A stretch of DNA of 64,000 nucleotides, from positions 62,001 to 126,000 of the forward strand of contig DIJC01000015.1 in assembly GCA_002421005.1 (NCBI GenBank), read 5' to 3'. The position numbers were made by a program, and so were the translations under genes. Below, piece by piece: positions 35,733-43,928 of the stretch. Position 1 is the first letter of the stretch. Every line of letters starts with the position of its first letter. The DNA is from Enterobacteriaceae bacterium UBA5654 (GTDB taxonomy: Bacteria > Pseudomonadota > Gammaproteobacteria > Enterobacterales > Enterobacteriaceae). Below the pieces are notes generated by a model. The model had not been told where the DNA came from and made no database searches. It worked only from the letters and a program-made list of their open reading frames with translations.

Positions 35733-37157
35733 TTACGGCTGGTAAATCCCGACGCCAATCTCGTTTTCTTTACGGGTGCGGGCAATGACCGATTCCGGCG
35801 ATTCCACCACGCGCAGGCCCATCTCTTCCTCGGTGCGCACCAGCTTGCCGCGCAACGAGTTCGGATAAACATCGGTGATTTCGACATCGACAAACTTACC
35901 GATCATGTCTGGTGCGCCTTCGAAGTTCACCACGCGGTTATTTTCCGTGCGTCCCGACAGCTCCATAATGCTTTTGCGCGAGGTGCCTTCAACCAGAATA
36001 CGCTGGACGGTGCCAAGCATCCGGCGGCTCCAGGCCATCGCCTGCTGGTTAATGCGCTCCTGCAAAATATACAGGCGCTGCTTTTTCTCTTCCTCCGGCA
36101 CGTCATCGACCATATCGGCCGCCGGGGTCCCCGGACGCGCGGAGAAAATAAAGCTGTAGCTCATGTCGAAATTGACATCGGCAATCAGCTTCATGGTCTT
36201 TTCAAAATCGTCGGTAGTTTCACCGGGGAAACCCACGATAAAGTCGGAGCTTATCTGAATATCCGGGCGGGCAGCATGCAGCTTGCGAATAATCGCTTTG
36301 TATTCCAGCGCGGTGTGGGTACGGCTCATCAGATTCAGCACCCGGTCAGAACCGCTCTGCACCGGCAGATGCAGGAAGCTCACCAGTTCCGGGGTATCGC
36401 GATACACTTCGATGATGTCGTCGGTGAATTCAATCGGATGGCTGGTGGTGAAGCGAATGCGGTCGATGCCGTCAATCGCTGCGACGAGGCGCAGCAGTTC
36501 GGCGAAGGAGCCGGTAGTGCCGTCGTAGTTCTCACCGCGCCAGGCGTTGACGTTCTGGCCGAGCAGGTTAACTTCACGCACGCCCTGCGCCGCCAGTTGG
36601 GCGATTTCAAACAGGATATCGTCGCACGGACGGCTGACTTCTTCACCACGGGTGTACGGCACCACGCAATAGGTACAGTATTTGTTGCAGCCTTCCATAA
36701 TGGAGACAAACGCGGTCGGGCCGTCGGCGCGCGGTTCCGGCAGGCGGTCGAATTTTTCGATTTCCGGGAAGCTGATATCCACCACCGGGCTACGGTCTCC
36801 GCGCACGGAGTTGATCATCTCCGGCAGACGGTGCAGCGTTTGCGGGCCAAAAATAATATCGACGTAGTTCGCGCGCTGGCGAATATGGTCGCCTTCCTGC
36901 GATGCCACGCAGCCGCCGACGCCGATAATCAGGTCAGGATTTTTTTCCTTTAATAATCGCCAGCGACCTAACTGATGGAAGACTTTTTCCTGGGCCTTCT
37001 CGCGGATTGAGCAGGTATTCAGCAGCAGCACGTCTGCCTCTTCCGCTATCTCGGTCAGTTGATAACCGTGAGTGGCATCCAGCAGATCGGCCATCTTCGA
37101 TGAATCGTATTCGTTCATCTGACAGCCCCAGGTTTTAATATGGAGTTTTTTTGTCAT
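35733..37157 (-). CDS. miaB: MiaB tRNA methylthiotransferase
   Basis: 474 residues. The N-terminal UPF0004 domain has the three cluster cysteines (GCQMNE, LNTCSIRE, GGCVAS), the radical-SAM domain has CNKYCTYC, and a TRAM domain is C-terminal. It converts i6A37 to ms2i6A37 in tRNAs reading UNN codons. Divergent from ubiF, with about 145 bp between them. Confidence 0.97.
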   Translation of the reverse strand: MTKKLHIKTWGCQMNEYDSSKMADLLDATHGYQLTEIAEEADVLLLNTCSIREKAQEKVFHQLGRWRLLKEKNPDLIIGVGGCVASQEGDHIRQRANYVDIIFGPQTLHRLPEMINSVRGDRSPVVDISFPEIEKFDRLPEPRADGPTAFVSIMEGCNKYCTYCVVPYTRGEEVSRPCDDILFEIAQLAAQGVREVNLLGQNVNAWRGENYDGTTGSFAELLRLVAAIDGIDRIRFTTSHPIEFTDDIIEVYRDTPELVSFLHLPVQSGSDRVLNLMSRTHTALEYKAIIRKLHAARPDIQISSDFIVGFPGETTDDFEKTMKLIADVNFDMSYSFIFSARPGTPAADMVDDVPEEEKKQRLYILQERINQQAMAWSRRMLGTVQRILVEGTSRKSIMELSGRTENNRVVNFEGAPDMIGKFVDVEITDVYPNSLRGKLVRTEEEMGLRVVESPESVIARTRKENEIGVGIYQP

Positions 37158-37302
37158 CGACTTGCTCTTGCGAAAATAGTACCAGGATTGCAGGGCGCGT
37201 ATTGTAATGCTTTGGCGCGGTTGTGACCATAGTTCATCTCCTGGCCAAATAAAAGTGGAAATCCTGTAAACTTAAGGGATTCTCTCAAAAGGATGAGTGA
37301 CC

Positions 37303-38478
37303 ATGACAAATCAAGCGGGTGGAGTCGTCGTAATTGGCGGTGGGATGGTCGGCGGCGCGCTGGCGCTGGGACTGGCGCAGCACGGATTTTCGGTAACGGT
37401 GATTGAACGGGCGGCTCCGCCCGCTTTTGATGCGAGCGCGCAGCCGGACGTGCGGATCTCCGCCATCAGCGCCGCGTCGGTGTCGCTGTTGCGCAGCCTC
37501 GGCGTCTGGGACGCGGTGCAGGGGATGCGGGCGCATCCATACTCCCGCCTTGAAACCTGGGAATGGCAGAATGCACACGTCGCCTTTGACGCCGCCGAAC
37601 TGAAGCTGCCGCAACTGGGCTACATGGTGGAAAATAATGTCCTCCAGGTGGCGCTGTGGCAGGCGCTGGAGGCGCATCCGCAGGTGACGTTGCGCGTGCC
37701 CGCTTCGCTGAAGGCGATGCACCGCGACCACAACGGCTACCAGCTGGAACTGGATGACGGCGCAACGCTGACGGCAGCACTGGTGCTTGGCGCGGACGGT
37801 GCGAACTCGCAGGTGCGACAGATGGCCGGAATCGGCATTCACGCGTGGCACTATCAGCAATCCTGCATGTTGATTTCCGTTCAGTGCGAAAACTCGCCGG
37901 GCGACAGTACCTGGCAACAGTTTACCGCCGCCGGACCGCGCGCGTTTCTGCCGCTGTTCGATAACTGGGCGTCGCTGGTGTGGTACGACGCGCCCGCGCG
38001 TATTCGCCAGTTACAGGCGTTGAGTCTGCCGCAGCTTCAGCGCGAGATTGCGCAGCACTTTCCGGCGCGTCTCGGTAACGTGACGCCGGTTGCCGCCGGG
38101 GCATTTCCGCTGACCCGACGTCATGCGCTGAAGTACGTTCAGCCAGGGCTGGCGCTGGTTGGCGACGCGGCCCATACCATTCATCCGCTGGCGGGGCAGG
38201 GCGTGAACCTCGGCTATCGCGACGTTGTTGCATTGCTGGACGTGCTGGCAAGCGCCCGCAGCCACGGCGAGGACTGGGCCAGTCATCAGATCCTCAAACG
38301 CTATCAGATGCGGCGCATGGCGGATAACTTTATTATGCAGTCCGGGATGGATCTGTTTTATGCCGGATTCAGTAATGACCTGGGGCCGCTGCGCGTGCTG
38401 CGTAATGTCGGGCTGATGGCCGCCCAGCGCGCGGGCGTGCTGAAACGGCGGGCGCTGAAGTACGCGTTGGGGCTGTAA
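37303..38478 (+). CDS. ubiF: UbiF demethoxyubiquinone hydroxylase
   Basis: 391 residues, an FAD monooxygenase that adds the C6 hydroxyl late in ubiquinone synthesis. VVIGGGMVGGALALGL is the FAD dinucleotide motif and GDAAHTIHPLAGQGVNLGY the second FAD motif. The ATG at 37303 follows AAGGATGAG; an in-frame GTG two codons earlier is less likely. It converges on the tRNA operon. Confidence 0.96.
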   Translation: MTNQAGGVVVIGGGMVGGALALGLAQHGFSVTVIERAAPPAFDASAQPDVRISAISAASVSLLRSLGVWDAVQGMRAHPYSRLETWEWQNAHVAFDAAELKLPQLGYMVENNVLQVALWQALEAHPQVTLRVPASLKAMHRDHNGYQLELDDGATLTAALVLGADGANSQVRQMAGIGIHAWHYQQSCMLISVQCENSPGDSTWQQFTAAGPRAFLPLFDNWASLVWYDAPARIRQLQALSLPQLQREIAQHFPARLGNVTPVAAGAFPLTRRHALKYVQPGLALVGDAAHTIHPLAGQGVNLGYRDVVALLDVLASARSHGEDWASHQILKRYQMRRMADNFIMQSGMDLFYAGFSNDLGPLRVLRNVGLMAAQRAGVLKRRALKYALGL

Positions 38479-38632
38479 TTGCGTGGGCGTTCATGACCGG
38501 AACGCCTGCACTAACCTGAGCGTTGAAATGACAGGCGTTGTTGACCGGAGTTTTGGCCGCTGCGCTGTGATAGCCGGTGGATAATATTGAGAACGCGCTG
38601 ACAGCAGCGGTTATTTAGCCGATTGATGAAAA

Positions 38633-38664
38633 CAAAAAAGCCCGCCGAAGCGAGCTTTTTTGTT
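38633..38664 (-). terminator. Terminator of the tRNA operon
   Basis: On the minus strand: AAAAAAGCTCGC-TTCG-GCGGGCTTTTTTG, an 8-10 bp stem with a TTCG loop and T6, a few bases after glnX. It can also stop ubiF transcripts from the other side. Confidence 0.85.
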
Positions 38665-38669
38665 TAATG

Positions 38670-38744
38670 TGGCTGGGGTACGAGGATTCGAACCTCGGAA
38701 TGCCGGAATCAGAATCCGGTGCCTTACCGCTTGGCGATACCCCA
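38670..38744 (-). tRNA. glnX: tRNA-Gln (anticodon CUG)
   Basis: 75 nt including encoded CCA. Full cloverleaf with acceptor TGGGGTA/TACCCCA, anticodon loop TTCTGAT and T-loop TTCGAAT. Last gene of the metT operon. It is separated from glnV by three tRNA-like repeats rather than a short spacer. Confidence 0.97.
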
Positions 38745-38814
38745 ATTGTTTATTGGTTATCTCTTCAGCGCGTGCCGGAATCGAACCGGAGCCTTACAGC
38801 CTGGAGATACCCCA
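38745..38814 (-). repeat. tRNA-Gln-like repeat, copy 1 (70 bp)
   Basis: Minus-strand reading begins TGGGGTATCTCCAGGCTGTA, the 5' 20 bases of tRNA-Gln with a few changes, continues through a CCGG-TTCGATT-CCGG hairpin whose loop is a canonical T-loop sequence, and ends GAGATAACCA then ATAAACAAT. The anticodon arm and the normal 3' acceptor are missing. TATCTC near the start can pair with GAGATA near the end, leaving a 3' ACCA. Directly abuts glnX. Not a functional tRNA by ordinary rules. Confidence 0.85.
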
Positions 38815-38884
38815 ATTGTTTGCTGGTTATCTCTTCAGCTTGTGCCGGAATCGAACCGATGCCTTACAGCCTGGAGATACCCCA
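38815..38884 (-). repeat. tRNA-Gln-like repeat, copy 2 (70 bp)
   Basis: Same element as copy 1 with seven changes, including CATCGG for CTCCGG on the 5' side of the hairpin, which keeps pairing through a G-U wobble, and CACAAGC for CACGCGC in the 3' part. The loop TTCGATT, the outer stem halves and the ACCA are identical. Confidence 0.85.
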
Positions 38885-38952
38885 ATTGTTTTTGGTTATC
38901 TCTTCAGCGCGTGCCGGAATCGAACCGGTGCCTTACAGCCTGGAGATACCCA
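38885..38952 (-). repeat. tRNA-Gln-like repeat, copy 3 (68 bp)
   Basis: First copy in the direction of transcription. It has lost one G at the 5' end (TGGGTATC) and one base in the 3' linker. The hairpin is CACCGG-TTCGATT-CCGGCAC. The following ~60 bp up to glnV (38953-39011) begins with the same ATTGTTTGTTGG boundary sequence and then diverges. Confidence 0.85.
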
Positions 38953-39011
38953 ATTGTTTGTTGGACTTAACGCCAACACCTGCGCTCATCGCAATGAACG
39001 TCTTTTAAATT

Positions 39012-39086
39012 TGGCTGGGGTACGAGGATTCGAACCTCGGAATGCCGGAATCAGAATCCGGTGCCTTACCGCTTGGCGATACCCCA
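39012..39086 (-). tRNA. glnV: tRNA-Gln (anticodon CUG)
   Basis: 75 nt, identical to glnX as far as can be read, with encoded CCA and loop TTCTGAT. Position in the operon matches E. coli glnV. Confidence 0.97.
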
Positions 39087-39130
39087 ACAAATTTTGCGAA
39101 AATACCGGGTTGACCCACTACTTTCTAATC

Positions 39131-39207
39131 TGGTGGCTACGACGGGATTCGAACCTGTGACCCCATCATTATGAGTGATGTGCTCTAACCAACTGAGCTA
39201 CGTAGCC
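39131..39207 (-). tRNA. metU: tRNA-Met elongator (anticodon CAU)
   Basis: 77 nt, GGCTACGTAGCTCAG start, CTCATAA anticodon loop and encoded CCA. Identical in sequence to metT in this cluster. Elongator rather than initiator because the acceptor begins with a normal G-C pair. Confidence 0.97.
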
Positions 39208-39224
39208 ATTTACTTCTTTTTGAC

Positions 39225-39299
39225 TGGCTGGGGTACCTGGATTCGAACCAGGGGATGCCGGTATCAAAAACCGGTGCCTTACCGCTTGGCGATACCCCA
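39225..39299 (-). tRNA. glnW: tRNA-Gln (anticodon UUG)
   Basis: 75 nt, anticodon loop TTTTGAT, encoded CCA. Reads CAA. T-stem differs from the CUG isoacceptor (CCTGG for CGAGG). Confidence 0.97.
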
Positions 39300-39335
39300 A
39301 TGCCGTGAGCGGTAAAACCGCACTCATCAAAAATA

Positions 39336-39410
39336 TGGCTGGGGTACCTGGATTCGAACCAGGGAATGCCGGTATCAAAAACCGGTGCCTTACCGCTTGG
39401 CGATACCCCA
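39336..39410 (-). tRNA. glnU: tRNA-Gln (anticodon UUG)
   Basis: 75 nt, anticodon loop TTTTGAT, encoded CCA. Differs from glnW at one base in the variable/T-arm junction (ATTCC for ATCCC). Confidence 0.97.
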
Positions 39411-39487
39411 ACAACAAATCTTTTCAGATGGGAAAACTTCGGGCTATAAAACCGGAAGGCTCCCATCCGTGCAACGCTTATCGGAAA

Positions 39488-39572
39488 TGGTGCGGGAGGC
39501 GAGACTTGAACTCGCACACCTTGCGGCGCCAGAACCTAAATCTGGTGCGTCTACCAATTTCGCCACTCCCGC
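39488..39572 (-). tRNA. leuW: tRNA-Leu (anticodon UAG)
   Basis: 85 nt with a long variable arm, anticodon loop TTTAGGT, encoded CCA. Reads CUN codons. Second gene of the operon. Confidence 0.97.
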
Positions 39573-39579
39573 AAAAAGA

Positions 39580-39656
39580 TGGTGGCTACGACGGGATTCG
39601 AACCTGTGACCCCATCATTATGAGTGATGTGCTCTAACCAACTGAGCTACGTAGCC
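39580..39656 (-). tRNA. metT: tRNA-Met elongator (anticodon CAU)
   Basis: 77 nt, first gene of the operon, same sequence as metU, encoded CCA. The promoter lies about 40 bp upstream. Confidence 0.97.
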
Positions 39657-39694
39657 ATCTTTTTCCGCGTTACCTTATCGGCGTTGCGGGGCGC

Positions 39695-39723
39695 ATTATG
39701 CGTATTGGGCCTTGAAGCGTCAA
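39695..39723 (-). promoter_or_regulatory. tRNA operon promoter
   Basis: On the minus strand: TTGACG, 17-bp spacer, CATAAT, then a GC-rich discriminator GCGCCCCGC. This is the classic form of a strong, ppGpp/DksA-controlled stable-RNA promoter. Confidence 0.85.
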
Positions 39724-39816
39724 CACCTTTTTCATCGAAAATGGCCTGAAAAAGACTGTTTGGTTAGGTTGCGAACAGCGTGACGCAATATTCGGCGATT
39801 ATCAAAAACAGCACGG

Positions 39817-39847
39817 CAAAAAAAGAAACGGACCCCGCAGGGTCCGT
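39817..39847 (-). terminator. asnB terminator
   Basis: ACGGACCC-TGCG-GGGTCCGT 8-bp stem (minus strand) followed by TTTCTTTTTTT. It separates asnB from the tRNA promoter. Confidence 0.85.
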
Positions 39848-39863
39848 TATTGATAACGCAGAC

Positions 39864-41528
39864 TTATTTATAGGCGGACTGGTGTACGCCTACCGCGCGT
39901 CCTGATGGATCGTTCATGGTTTTGAAGGCTTCATCCCATTCGATGGCCTTCGCTGACGAACAGGCCACCGACGGACCGCCCGGTACGCATTCAGCGGCGC
40001 TCGGCACCGGGAACAGCTCTTCGAAAATTTCGCGGTACAAATACGCTTCTTTTGACGACGGCGTGTTGTACGGGAAACGGAAGCTCGCGGTTTCCAGTTG
40101 CTGATCGGATACCTGCTTCGCCGCCACTTCTTTCAGCGTGTCGATCCAGCTATAGCCCACGCCATCGGAGAACTGCTCTTTCTGACGCCACGCCACGCTC
40201 GCCGGCAGATAAGATTCAAAACATTCGCGCAGGATATGTTTTTCCATTTTGCCGTTGCCGCACATTTTATCCTGCGGGTTAATGCGCATCGCCACATCCA
40301 GGAATTTCTTGTCGAGGAACGGTACGCGGGCTTCCACGCCCCAGGCCGACATCGCTTTGTTAGCGCGGGCGCAGTCAAACATATGCAGCGCCTGAAGTTT
40401 TCGCACCGTTTCTTCATGCAGCTCTTTCGCATCCGGCGCTTTGTGGAAATAAAGGTAGCCGCCAAACACTTCGTCAGAGCCTTCGCCAGAAAGCACCATT
40501 TTAATGCCCATCGCTTTGATTTTACGCGACATCAGGTACATCGGCGTGGAGGCGCGAATGGTGGTCACATCATAGGTTTCGATGTGATAAATCACGTCGC
40601 GGATCGCGTCGAGACCTTCCTGCACGGTGAAGTGGATCTCGTGATGCACGGTGCCCAGATGGTTAGCCACTTCCTGCGCGGCTTTCAGATCCGGCGCGCC
40701 TTCCAGCCCAACAGCGAAAGAGTGCAGTTGCGGCCACCAGGCTTCAGAGCGTTCCTGATCTTCCACGCGGCGGGCGGCGAATTTTTTGGTGATCGCCGAA
40801 ATAACTGAAGAATCAAGACCGCCAGACAGCAGTACGCCATAAGGAACGTCGGACATCAGATGGCTTTTCACCGATTCTTCCAGCGCCTGACGCAGCGCGT
40901 TTTTGTCGGTGACGTTATCTTTTACCGCATCGTAGCTAAACCAGTCGCGATGATAATACGGGCGGATCTCGCCGTCCTGACTCCACAGATAGCTGCCCGC
41001 CGGGAACTCTTTAATGGTGCGGCATACCGGCACCAGCGCTTTCATTTCTGAAGCAATATACAGGTTGCCATGCTCATCATGACCCATATACAGCGGGATA
41101 ATACCGATGTGGTCACGGCCAATCAGGTAAGCGTCTTTTTCGCTATCATACAGCACAAAGGCGAACATACCCTGCAATTCGTCGAGGAACTCCGGCCCTT
41201 TTTCCTGATACAGCGCGAGGATCACCTCGCAGTCGGAGCCGGTCTGGAAATGGTAGCGATCGCCATATTCGGCACGCAGCGCCTGATGGTTGTAGATTTC
41301 ACCGTTGACCGCCAGCGCATGGGTTTTTTTATCGTTATACAGCGGCTGGGCACCGGCATTCACGTCAACAATGGACAGACGCTCATGCGCCAGAATGGCT
41401 TTATCGCTTGCGTAAACGCCGGACCAGTCGGGACCGCGATGACGCATCAGACGCGACAGCTCAAGCGCTTTTTTACGCAGTTCAACCGCGTCAGTTTTAA
41501 TATCCAGTACGCCAAAAATAGAACACAT
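39864..41528 (-). CDS. asnB: Asparagine synthetase B (glutamine-hydrolysing)
   Basis: 554 residues from the ATG ending at 41528. Cys2 is the glutaminase nucleophile (MCSIFGVLD), and the synthetase domain has the PP-loop LSGGLDSS. It makes asparagine from aspartate, ATP and glutamine. A longer frame upstream would displace the essential Cys from position 2, so the shorter start is right. Confidence 0.97.
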   Translation of the reverse strand: MCSIFGVLDIKTDAVELRKKALELSRLMRHRGPDWSGVYASDKAILAHERLSIVDVNAGAQPLYNDKKTHALAVNGEIYNHQALRAEYGDRYHFQTGSDCEVILALYQEKGPEFLDELQGMFAFVLYDSEKDAYLIGRDHIGIIPLYMGHDEHGNLYIASEMKALVPVCRTIKEFPAGSYLWSQDGEIRPYYHRDWFSYDAVKDNVTDKNALRQALEESVKSHLMSDVPYGVLLSGGLDSSVISAITKKFAARRVEDQERSEAWWPQLHSFAVGLEGAPDLKAAQEVANHLGTVHHEIHFTVQEGLDAIRDVIYHIETYDVTTIRASTPMYLMSRKIKAMGIKMVLSGEGSDEVFGGYLYFHKAPDAKELHEETVRKLQALHMFDCARANKAMSAWGVEARVPFLDKKFLDVAMRINPQDKMCGNGKMEKHILRECFESYLPASVAWRQKEQFSDGVGYSWIDTLKEVAAKQVSDQQLETASFRFPYNTPSSKEAYLYREIFEELFPVPSAAECVPGGPSVACSSAKAIEWDEAFKTMNDPSGRAVGVHQSAYK

Positions 41529-41742
41529 AACCTTCTCCGTTAACCCTGTTGCCTTTAATGCCTGCTTAAGAAAATGCCGCAAAGCGGGGCAGGGCGCAAG
41601 GGTTTTGGCTGCCAGATCGTAAAAAGTGCAATGATGATTATTGGATGTTGAAAAAAGAATACCTTTTGCGCGCTAACATTAGCGGATCTGCATTATTTTG
41701 ACGTTTTTATTAAACGAGATGTTTTCCAGACGGGGTAAACGT

Positions 41743-41770
41743 AAAAAACCACGTCCGCAGACGTGGTTTT
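41743..41770 (-). terminator. nagD terminator
   Basis: Perfect 11-bp stem AAAACCACGTC / GACGTGGTTTT with a 4-base loop, three bases after the nagD stop; T-run on the minus strand. Confidence 0.85.
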
Positions 41771-41772
41771 GC

Positions 41773-42525
41773 TCAGATGATGTCAATCTCTGCCACCGAG
41801 GGATAAATCCACGACGGGCGAAAAGGCATACTGTCGATGTCATCAATAGTCGATACGCCAGAGAGCACCAGAATCGTCTCCAGCCCGGCCTGAAAACCAG
41901 CGAGGATATCGGTGCGCAGGTTATCGCCGACGATTACCGTCTGTTCGGAATGCGCCTGCATGGTATTCAGTGCCGCGCGGATGATCCACGGACTGGGCTT
42001 GCCAACGCAAAACGGCTTACGCCCGGAGATTTTTTCGATACCCGCGCAGAGCGCGCCGCAGGCGGGATAAAAACCGCGCCCGTGGGTGTCCGGGTTCGTG
42101 GCGATAAACCGCGCGCCGTTAGCCACAAAGAAAGCAGCCTTATACATCATCTCCCAGTTATAGGAGCGGGTTTCGCCGACGATCACAAAGTCCGGGTTAA
42201 CGTCGGTGATGGTAAACCCGGCTTTATATAATTCGTGGATCAGCGCGCCCTCGCCAACGACGTAGGCTTTTTTCCCTTCCTGACGGCGCAGGAAATCGGC
42301 GGTCGCCATCGCGGAGGTATAGAAAACGCTGTCAGGGACATCAATACCGGCGGTCGCAAACCGGTTCGCCAGATCCTGTCCGGTCTGCGAAGGGTAGTTA
42401 GTCAGCAGCACCAGCGGCAGGCCTTTTTCCAGAATGCGCGTTAAGAACTCCGCTGCGCCCGGCACGGCGACGTTATCGTGCATCAGCACGCCGTCGATAT
42501 CACAAATAATGTTCTGAATGGTCAT
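41773..42525 (-). CDS. nagD: NagD HAD-family nucleotide phosphatase
   Basis: 250 residues, HAD superfamily with nucleophile motif CDIDGVL, LLTNYPSQT and the GDNLRTDI motif. The E. coli enzyme dephosphorylates UMP and other nucleotides; its role in GlcNAc use is unclear. Last gene of nagBACD. Unusually, an ERIC element lies between nagC and nagD. Confidence 0.96.
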   Translation of the reverse strand: MTIQNIICDIDGVLMHDNVAVPGAAEFLTRILEKGLPLVLLTNYPSQTGQDLANRFATAGIDVPDSVFYTSAMATADFLRRQEGKKAYVVGEGALIHELYKAGFTITDVNPDFVIVGETRSYNWEMMYKAAFFVANGARFIATNPDTHGRGFYPACGALCAGIEKISGRKPFCVGKPSPWIIRAALNTMQAHSEQTVIVGDNLRTDILAGFQAGLETILVLSGVSTIDDIDSMPFRPSWIYPSVAEIDII

Positions 42526-42557
42526 GGACAACCTGTTTTCGGCAATAAGGTGACAAT

Positions 42558-42684
42558 ATATACCCGTCATACTTCAAATTGCAGGTGCGTTAGCTGCGTT
42601 CACTCACCCGAATCACTTACTACAGTAGGATCATCGGGATTCGTTCTCTTGCCGCCTTCCTGCAAATTGAATTATTCAGGGTAG
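42558..42684. repeat. ERIC element between nagC and nagD
   Basis: About 127 bp with terminal inverted repeats (TACCCGTCATACTTCAAATT / AATTGAATTATTCAGGGTA) and a core TTCACTCACCCGAATCACTT ... GGGATTCGTTC that matches the enterobacterial repetitive intergenic consensus with several changes. It is in the transcribed nagBACD unit, so it would fold into a long hairpin in the mRNA between nagC and nagD. Confidence 0.8.
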
Positions 42685-42698
42685 AGGTCAGGATAGCG

Positions 42699-43919
42699 TT
42701 AACTTTCCAGCAGGCGCTGGAGCAAAATGCCGTTCAGCATGGCGCGTTTAACCAGCGCGAAAGCGCCAATCGCCGAACGGTGATCGAGGGTAGAGCGCAC
42801 TACCGGCAGATTTTTACGGAATGCCTGCAGTGCCTGGGTATTAATGCAGCTTTCGATGGCGGGCAGGAGAATTTTTTCAGCCTCGACGATTTCCCCGGCG
42901 ATCACCACTTTCTGCGGATTAAACAGGTTGATGGCAATCGCGATGGTTTTACCCAGGTGGCGTCCGACGTGTTCAATGACTTCCATCGCCAGCGCGTCGC
43001 CTTTATTCGCCGCTTTGCAGATGGCTTTAATATTGCACTCTTCCAGCTTCACCCGGCTTTGATGGCCTTTTTCCAGCAGTTGACGCACGCGCTGTTCAAT
43101 AGCGGCGTTAGCGGCGATGGTTTCCAGACAGCCAAAATTACCGCAGTGACAGCGCTCGCCCAGCGGATCGACCTGAATATGGCCGATTTCCCCAACGTTA
43201 CCGTTGCGGCCGATGAAAATGCGCCCGTTGGAGATGATCCCCGCCCCGGTTCCGCGATGCACGCGCACAAGGATGGAGTCCGCGCTGTCCTGGCTTGCGC
43301 CAAAATAATGCTCCGCCAGGGCGAGGCTGCGGATATCGTGGCCGACAAAACAGGTAATATTGAAGCGTTTTTCCAGCGCTCCGACCAGCGACCAGTTCTC
43401 AACCTGGATATGCGGCATATAGCGAATAATGCCGCTTTCAGGATCGACCAGCCCCGGCAGGATCACCGAAATGGCAATCAGTTCGCGAATTTTACGCTGG
43501 CAGGTGTCAATAAACAGGGCGATGGTGTTGAGCAGCGCGTGTTCCAGCGTCTCCTGGGTGCGCTCCGGCAGTGGATAGTGCTCTTCCGCCAGCACCTTAC
43601 TGCTTAAATCATACAGCGTCAGCGTGGTGTCATAACGACCCAGGCGCACGCCGATAGCATGAAAGTTGCGGGTTTCAGTAACGATTGAGATAGCGCGGCG
43701 GCCTCCGGTCGAGGCCTGCTGATCCACTTCTTTGATCAAACCGCGTTCAATAAGCTGACGCGTGATTTTGGTCACGCTGGCGGGCGCAAGCTGGCTTTGC
43801 TCGGCGATCTGAATGCGCGAAATAGGCCCGTGCTGATCAATCAGGCGGTAGACAGCCGCACCGTTGAGCTGCTTAACGAGGTCAACATTACCAATCTGAG
43901 CTTGTCCGCCTGATGTCAT
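42699..43919 (-). CDS. nagC: NagC repressor of the GlcNAc regulon
   Basis: 406 residues, ROK family: an N-terminal winged helix (SQLAPASVTKITRQLIERG) and a sugar-binding domain with GTGAG and the zinc motif CHCGNFGCLE. It represses nagB/nagE and chiP and is released by GlcNAc-6-phosphate. Boxes for it are visible in the nagB-nagE region and upstream of chiP in this window. It is 9 bp after nagA. Confidence 0.96.
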   Translation of the reverse strand: MTSGGQAQIGNVDLVKQLNGAAVYRLIDQHGPISRIQIAEQSQLAPASVTKITRQLIERGLIKEVDQQASTGGRRAISIVTETRNFHAIGVRLGRYDTTLTLYDLSSKVLAEEHYPLPERTQETLEHALLNTIALFIDTCQRKIRELIAISVILPGLVDPESGIIRYMPHIQVENWSLVGALEKRFNITCFVGHDIRSLALAEHYFGASQDSADSILVRVHRGTGAGIISNGRIFIGRNGNVGEIGHIQVDPLGERCHCGNFGCLETIAANAAIEQRVRQLLEKGHQSRVKLEECNIKAICKAANKGDALAMEVIEHVGRHLGKTIAIAINLFNPQKVVIAGEIVEAEKILLPAIESCINTQALQAFRKNLPVVRSTLDHRSAIGAFALVKRAMLNGILLQRLLES

Positions 43920-43928
43920 ACTTTTTCT

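Noticed and set aside
38660..39160. Overlapping 83-166-codon open frames across the tRNA cluster with repeated peptide motifs
   Set aside because: They read through tRNA genes and the tRNA-like repeats; the repeated peptides are simply the DNA repeats in translation. No ribosome site.
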